Source of the DNA: Deltaproteobacteria bacterium
Lineage (GTDB): Bacteria; Desulfobacterota; Desulfuromonadia; Geobacterales; Geobacteraceae
Assembly: GCA_021810985.1 (NCBI GenBank)
Contig: JAJZQA010000011.1
Coordinates: 1 to 16,747, forward strand
Direction: 5' to 3'
DNA length: 16,747 nt
Shown here: positions 13,299 to 16,747 of the stretch, piece by piece
Layout of the letters: each line of letters opens with the position of its first letter
How positions within the stretch are numbered: the stretch's first letter is position 1
Position numbers and translations under genes: made by a program
The notes under the pieces: generated by a model
The model's database searches: none
Told to the model about the DNA's origin: nothing
The model's input: only the letters and a program-made list of their open reading frames with translations

Positions 13299-14066
13299 TC
13301 AGTAGCGTCCGGGGGGTGGGGCAAAACCGTCCTCCTCCCACAGGCGGTTGTGTGGTTCCCGCTTCCAACCGCAGCGGATAATGCCTTTTTTGCAGAGGGT
13401 TGCGCGCCACTCGTATTTCAGGAAAATTTTCTCGAGCGCTTGTGATTCCGGTTCGAATGCCACAACTGTGGTTGGTGAATATTCCTCCCGGCCGTAGCCG
13501 GTGCCGGCGCTCTTCTCCTCCGCGCGAGCGGCCGGTGCCGCGGAACGGGCCGCTTTGTCGCGGGTCATTTCCTGGAAAGAGTCATACCAGGGCGGGTCGT
13601 AGCGGCGCACTTCCGGATAGACCGCCACGGCAATGACGCCCATGGCCGATTCGTCCCGGAACGAGGCGGCATAGGAATCGGCGGCAGAGGTGAAGTAGAA
13701 GCGGTTGACACGATCACTGCCGGTGCGCCAGCCGGAGAATTCGCCTGACGCGTAGGGTTCCAGGATGTACATCCGTTCGTTGTTGCGCAGCCAGGATTTC
13801 TTGCCCGAAATGATGTTCCTGCCATCAACCGCGATCACAATGCCGATGCGGAGATTGAGCCGGTTGCGCACCAGGATGCGATAATTTTCGCCCTTCACCG
13901 CCTCGGCATAGGCGCGCTTTGCCTCGCTTCCCGAAGCTACCGGGTAGAGGGGGAGCGTTCTGCCGCTGTCCGTCCGCACCTGCACCTCCACATCGCTGCC
14001 GATGGTACCCGCCTGAGCACTCGTGGTGATACCCACTAGTAACGCTAAAACCGCAATGATTTTCAT
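13299..14066 (-). CDS. secreted or periplasmic protein of unknown function
   Basis: The 255-residue protein has a clean signal peptide (MKIIAVLALLVGITTSAQA, cleavage after residue 19). The mature part starts with a compact beta-rich domain (about 21-150) whose best-kept stretch is RNRLNLRIGIVIAVDGRNI (67-85), followed by SGKKSWLRNNERMYILEP, GWRTGSDRVNRFYFT (112-126) and DESAMGVIAVAVY (138-150). A low-complexity linker (RDKAARSAAPAARAEEKS, 169-186) leads to a C-terminal part with two cysteines (C225, C232) that could form a disulfide. I recall similar conserved hypothetical proteins in Geobacter-like genomes, but no function. The ribosome binding site GGAGG is near-perfect, and an intrinsic terminator follows, so it is a single-gene unit. 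Confidence 0.87.
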   Translation of the reverse strand: MKIIAVLALLVGITTSAQAGTIGSDVEVQVRTDSGRTLPLYPVASGSEAKRAYAEAVKGENYRILVRNRLNLRIGIVIAVDGRNIISGKKSWLRNNERMYILEPYASGEFSGWRTGSDRVNRFYFTSAADSYAASFRDESAMGVIAVAVYPEVRRYDPPWYDSFQEMTRDKAARSAAPAARAEEKSAGTGYGREEYSPTTVVAFEPESQALEKIFLKYEWRATLCKKGIIRCGWKREPHNRLWEEDGFAPPPGRY

Positions 14067-14200
14067 GATGGCCTCCTTTTTCTCGTGCCTTGGTGCCTTC
14101 TTAGACAGTAGCTTCGGGAAAAAAGTTCCGGGTGTTTACGGCGTACGGCCTTTGCTTCGGGAAATCAACTATCCTTCTCCTTTCTCGCGCAGGGCATTGA

Positions 14201-14209
14201 TGGTATAGT
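14201..14209 (+). promoter_or_regulatory. extended -10 promoter of srkA
   Basis: TGG-TATAGT matches the extended -10 consensus with one difference in the hexamer. There is no clear -35 (TTTCTC at the standard place). Transcription would start near 14216, giving a leader of about 66 bases that contains the hairpin at 14244-14262. Confidence 0.45.
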
Positions 14210-14243
14210 GTCTCTCGAATCAAATCGAACAGTTCCATTTCCC

Positions 14244-14262
14244 AGGAGTCCGCCGGACTCCT
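14244..14262 (+). other. hairpin in the srkA leader
   Basis: AGGAGTCC-GCC-GGACTCCT forms a perfect 8-bp stem with a 3-base loop, 19 bases before the srkA start codon. The left arm begins AGGAG, a decoy resembling a ribosome binding site, while the real site (GAGAGGA) lies after the stem. Confidence 0.35.
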
Positions 14263-14281
14263 ATACAGAAAGAGAGGACCG

Positions 14282-15268
14282 ATGTCCGAGAGTCCCCATC
14301 CGTTTCAGACCCTGACCCCCGGCTTTATCATGGATGCGGTGGAAAGCCGCGGTTTTCGCTGTGACTGCCGGACCCTGGCGCTGAACAGCTATGAAAATCG
14401 CGTCTACCAGGTTGGCGTTGAAGATGCCGAGCCCTTCATTGTGAAGTTTTACCGCCCCAATCGCTGGAGTGACGCCCAGATCCTCGAGGAACATGCGTTC
14501 TGTCTCGAACTTGCCGAGCACGAACTGCCGGTTGTTGCACCCTGGCGAAATTCCCACGGCGAAAGCCTGTTCCGGCATGACGGCTTCCGCTTCGCTCTCT
14601 ACCCGCGTCAGGGCGGGCATGCGCCCGAATTCGACAACCTGGAGAATCTCTGCACTCTCGGCCATGCTTTGGGGCGCATCCACCGGATTGGCGCGATCCG
14701 GCCCTTTGACCACCGGCCGGTGCTGGATGTGGCGAGCTTCGGCCGGGCGAGCGTCGCCCTGGTGGCTGAGCGCTGCATTCCTGATGAGTACCGGGCGAGT
14801 TATGAGGCGCTGACCAGCCAGCTTCTGGCAGGAGTTGAAGAGGCCTTTGCCGCGGCTGGACCGGTACGCTTCATCCGCACCCATGGCGATTGTCATGCGG
14901 GAAATATCCTCTGGCGTTCCGACGCGCCCCATTTCGTCGATTTTGACGATGCCCGCATGGCCCCGGCGGTGCAGGACCTCTGGATGATGCTGTCGGGAGA
15001 ACCGGCGCGCCGCAATGCCCAACTGGCGGCGCTGGTGGAGGGCTACCGGGAGTTCTGTGATTTTCAGAACCGGGAGCTGCTGCTGGTGGAAGCGCTGCGG
15101 GCTCTGCGCATGCTCCACTACAGCGCCTGGCTTGCGGCACGCTGGGAAGACCCCATGTTCCCCCAGACCTTCCCCTGGTTCAATACCGTCCGCTATTGGG
15201 GCGAGCATATTCTGGCGCTGCGCGAGCAGCTGGCCGCCCTGGCGGAACCGCCGCTGGAACTGCCGTGA
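14282..15268 (+). CDS. srkA: stress response kinase A (SrkA/YihE), serine/threonine protein kinase
   Basis: The 328-residue protein has the same length as E. coli SrkA. It belongs to the aminoglycoside-phosphotransferase-like kinase fold: ATP-site lysine K55 in PFIVKFYRP, catalytic loop HGDCHAGNILW (201-211) with D203 and N208, and metal-binding D220 in FVDFDDARMAP (218-228). The C-terminal FPWFNTVRYWGEHI is typical of the family. In E. coli the kinase phosphorylates proteins and counteracts programmed cell death during envelope and oxidative stress. The ATG follows GAGAGGA. It has its own promoter; the aldolase gene begins 256 bases later and is probably separate. Confidence 0.97.
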   Translation: MSESPHPFQTLTPGFIMDAVESRGFRCDCRTLALNSYENRVYQVGVEDAEPFIVKFYRPNRWSDAQILEEHAFCLELAEHELPVVAPWRNSHGESLFRHDGFRFALYPRQGGHAPEFDNLENLCTLGHALGRIHRIGAIRPFDHRPVLDVASFGRASVALVAERCIPDEYRASYEALTSQLLAGVEEAFAAAGPVRFIRTHGDCHAGNILWRSDAPHFVDFDDARMAPAVQDLWMMLSGEPARRNAQLAALVEGYREFCDFQNRELLLVEALRALRMLHYSAWLAARWEDPMFPQTFPWFNTVRYWGEHILALREQLAALAEPPLELP

Positions 15269-15436
15269 CGCAGGGAATAGTTTCTGATAGATAGTGTTCA
15301 TCCGGAAAGTGGCGGTTCGGGCCGGAGCGGAACTTCCCCGAAGCCCCTCGCAATCGGACGCCGGACTACACCGACAGACGAGGCAGCGCCCCGGAAACAG
15401 GCGTGTCCCCTCGAATCTGCAGCCGGTCCGCACGAG

Positions 15437-15486
15437 AAGCTCCGTGAAAGCCCCGCCCCGTCCCTCTTGGCATCTTCACGGAGTTT
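15437..15486. repeat. inverted repeat between srkA and the aldolase gene
   Basis: AAGCTCCGTGAA (15437-15448) and TTCACGGAGTTT (15475-15486) pair over 12 positions with one G-T wobble around a 26-base C-rich loop. The remaining gap, from 15269, shows no gene; an open frame at 15294-15500 has no ribosome binding site and a low-complexity product. The dyad could end srkA transcripts or regulate the aldolase gene that starts 39 bases later. Confidence 0.4.
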
Positions 15487-15524
15487 CCGATGGAATTTAG
15501 ATAGACCGAATAGGGAGGCAGAAA

Positions 15525-16178
15525 ATGCTGTTGGAAAAGGAAAGAACCGAAATCGTCCGTTTTGGCCGGAAAATGCTTGCCGCGCGGCTGACTTCGGGAA
15601 CCGGCGGTAACCTGAGCATCTGCGACCGGGACGCGGGTCTGGTGGCGATCAGTCCGAGCGGGATCGAATATGAGGAGATGGAGCCCGGGGATGTGCCGCT
15701 GGTCGATCTGAACGGCGCGGCCGTGGATGGTCCGCGGAAGCCGTCAAGCGAACTGGGGTTCCATCTGGCCCTTTACCGGCAACGGCCCGGGATCCGGGCG
15801 GTGGTCCATACCCATTCGGTCTATGCCACGACCATGGCCTGTCTCCACTGGGAGATTCCCGCCGTTCATTACCTGGTTGCTTTCTCCGGTCACAAGGTGC
15901 CGCTGGCGCCCTACGCCACCTTCGGCAGCGAAGAGCTGGCCGCACGTGTTGTGGAAACCATCGGGGACTATAATGCCGTGCTGCTGGCAAACCACGGACT
16001 GGTGACCGTCGGAGCGAACCTGGCGACCGCCTTTGCCGTGGCAGAGGAGATCGAACTGGTTGCCCAGATCTATTACCAGGCGAAATGTATCGGCGCGCCG
16101 GTCATCGTTCCGGAGGGAGAAATGTCCCGGGTGATCGAGAAGTTTGCCAGCTATGGCCAGAAGGGTAATAAGGATTGA
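15525..16178 (+). CDS. class II aldolase, L-fuculose-1-phosphate aldolase type
   Basis: The 217-residue protein is close to E. coli FucA in length (215). The metal and catalytic residues occur with near-identical spacing: E76 (PSSELGFH), H95 and H97 (VVHTHSVYAT) and H157 (LLANHGLV), corresponding to E73, H92, H94 and H155. TGGNLS (26-31) and SPSGIEYEEM (43-52) are the phosphate-binding elements. The enzyme should cleave a ketose-1-phosphate to dihydroxyacetone phosphate and an aldehyde, using zinc. No fucose kinase, isomerase or transporter is near; in such orphan cases FucA-like enzymes may dispose of 5-deoxyribulose phosphate from S-adenosylmethionine by-products, which is inference. A sugar-acid or methylthioribulose branch of the family cannot be excluded. 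The ribosome binding site GGGAGG is 6 bases before the ATG. Confidence 0.93.
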   Translation: MLLEKERTEIVRFGRKMLAARLTSGTGGNLSICDRDAGLVAISPSGIEYEEMEPGDVPLVDLNGAAVDGPRKPSSELGFHLALYRQRPGIRAVVHTHSVYATTMACLHWEIPAVHYLVAFSGHKVPLAPYATFGSEELAARVVETIGDYNAVLLANHGLVTVGANLATAFAVAEEIELVAQIYYQAKCIGAPVIVPEGEMSRVIEKFASYGQKGNKD

Positions 16179-16186
16179 GCAGGGAT

Positions 16187-16208
16187 GGCTGGAGGGTTAT
16201 AACCAGCC
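16187..16208. terminator. small hairpin between convergent aldolase and corA genes
   Basis: GGCTGG and CCAGCC are 10 bases apart, enclosing a nested palindrome GGTTATAACC (16195-16204) that overlaps the corA stop codon. Only 18 bases separate the two convergent genes. There is no T run, so this is at best a weak shared terminator. Confidence 0.28.
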
Positions 16209-16747
16209 GCGCTTCTTGAAAATATAGATCGGCAGGATGGCGGAGAGGACGATCAGTCCCAGTGCGAGCGGATAGCCGAACTTCCATCCCAGTTCGGGGA
16301 GAAAACGGAAATTCATGCCGTAGATGCTGGCGATGAGGGTCGGCGGCAGGAATATTACCGACATGACGGTAAAAATCTTGATCACCTTGTTCTGCTCCAT
16401 GCTCATGTAGTTGAGGAACAGGTTCTGGAGATAGTCGAGACGCTCGAAGTTAAAGTTGGCCGAGATGACCAGAGAGTTCACGTCCTTGATCATCATGGAC
16501 AGCTCTCTCTTCTGGCTTTCCGTAATCATCGTGCTTTTCAGGAGCGAGGAGAGCACCCGCTGTTTGTCCGTCAGGTTTTCCCGGAAGGTAATGTTGATGT
16601 CTTCGTAAGAGGTAATGTACTCGAGAAACTCTTTCGGTTCATGGAAGGTCTGGGAGTCTTTCCTGCCGATGGTGACGATTTCCTTCGAGAGGTGCTCGAC
16701 CAGGTCGGCGTCGCTGTCCACCCGCATGGCGAGAATCCCGGACAATA
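16197..16747 (-). CDS. corA: CorA magnesium/cobalt transporter, C-terminal part (cut by window edge)
   Basis: Only the last 183 or so residues are present, and the gene continues beyond the right edge. The long helical stalk (FRENLTDKQRVLSSLL to FERLDYLQNLFLNYMSMEQN) leads into the first membrane helix (IKIFTVMSVIFLPPTLIASI), the ion-selective YGMNF motif, the periplasmic loop FRFLPELGWKFGYP (usual MPEL is LPEL here), the second helix and a basic end, KKRGWL. This is the pentameric CorA channel, importing Mg2+ and often Co2+ or Ni2+ through the inner membrane. The in-window start at 16745 is not the true start, as the N-terminal cytoplasmic domain is missing. Confidence 0.95.
   Translation of the reverse strand, partial: LSGILAMRVDSDADLVEHLSKEIVTIGRKDSQTFHEPKEFLEYITSYEDINITFRENLTDKQRVLSSLLKSTMITESQKRELSMMIKDVNSLVISANFNFERLDYLQNLFLNYMSMEQNKVIKIFTVMSVIFLPPTLIASIYGMNFRFLPELGWKFGYPLALGLIVLSAILPIYIFKKRGWL

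Noticed and set aside
14261..15433. 390-codon open frame antisense to srkA
   Set aside because: Lies opposite a clear srkA gene and shows no domain; long antisense frames are common in GC-rich genes.
15294..15500. 68-codon open frame between srkA and the aldolase gene
   Set aside because: No ribosome binding site, Arg/Ser/Pro-rich product, and it runs through the inverted repeat at 15437-15486.

Overview
This window looks like chromosomal DNA from a Gram-negative bacterium, most likely a Desulfuromonadota (Geobacter/Desulfuromonas-like) organism. The basis is moderately GC-rich DNA judged by eye, two outer-membrane beta-barrel proteins with signal peptides and a C-terminal aromatic residue, a PAS protein with a CxxC-KKIR / CPxC tail that I associate with that group, and a set of widely conserved small proteobacterial genes (ychJ, yehS/DUF1456, VF530, srkA, yqaA). 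The lineage call is inference; there is no rRNA, tRNA or phylogenetic marker here. I see no insertion sequence, prophage, CRISPR array or tRNA.

Layout. Bases 1-547 hold decayed C-terminal remnants of Old Yellow Enzyme type ene-reductases. On the minus strand follow an outer-membrane protein with an internally duplicated barrel (673-1641), then an operon of an ion-transporter-superfamily permease (4199-2901) and an M19 membrane dipeptidase (2833-1895), and a PAS-domain protein (5038-4436). A plus-strand type II NADH dehydrogenase (5326-6591) has an operator-like palindrome over its -10. A gene-free stretch of about 550 bases (6633-7185) carries a perfect DnaA-box-like site. From 7186 to 10349 there is a plus-strand run of small cytoplasmic genes: DUF1737, DTW-domain tRNA modification enzyme, DUF1456, VF530, an RNase H-like protein, a GIY-YIG protein and a small membrane protein. 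From 14066 back to 10515, minus-strand genes encode a secreted orphan protein, YqaA, YchJ and a large outer-membrane barrel. The right end has srkA and a class II (fuculose-phosphate type) aldolase on the plus strand, converging on the C-terminal part of corA, which runs off the window.

The most interesting signal is not a gene. The 5' leader of the permease-dipeptidase operon (4245-4323, minus strand) can fold into a compact three-way-junction RNA: a 13-bp closing stem with one bulged base and two perfect adjoining hairpins with no linker between them. A sigma70-type promoter (TTGACT, 17 nt, TACTTT) would start transcription almost exactly at the 5' strand of the closing stem. This looks like a structured cis-regulatory RNA, possibly a riboswitch, in front of a transporter related to Na+/H+ antiporters. 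I cannot assign it to a known class by eye. Most genes here otherwise look like ordinary single-gene or short-operon housekeeping and envelope functions.
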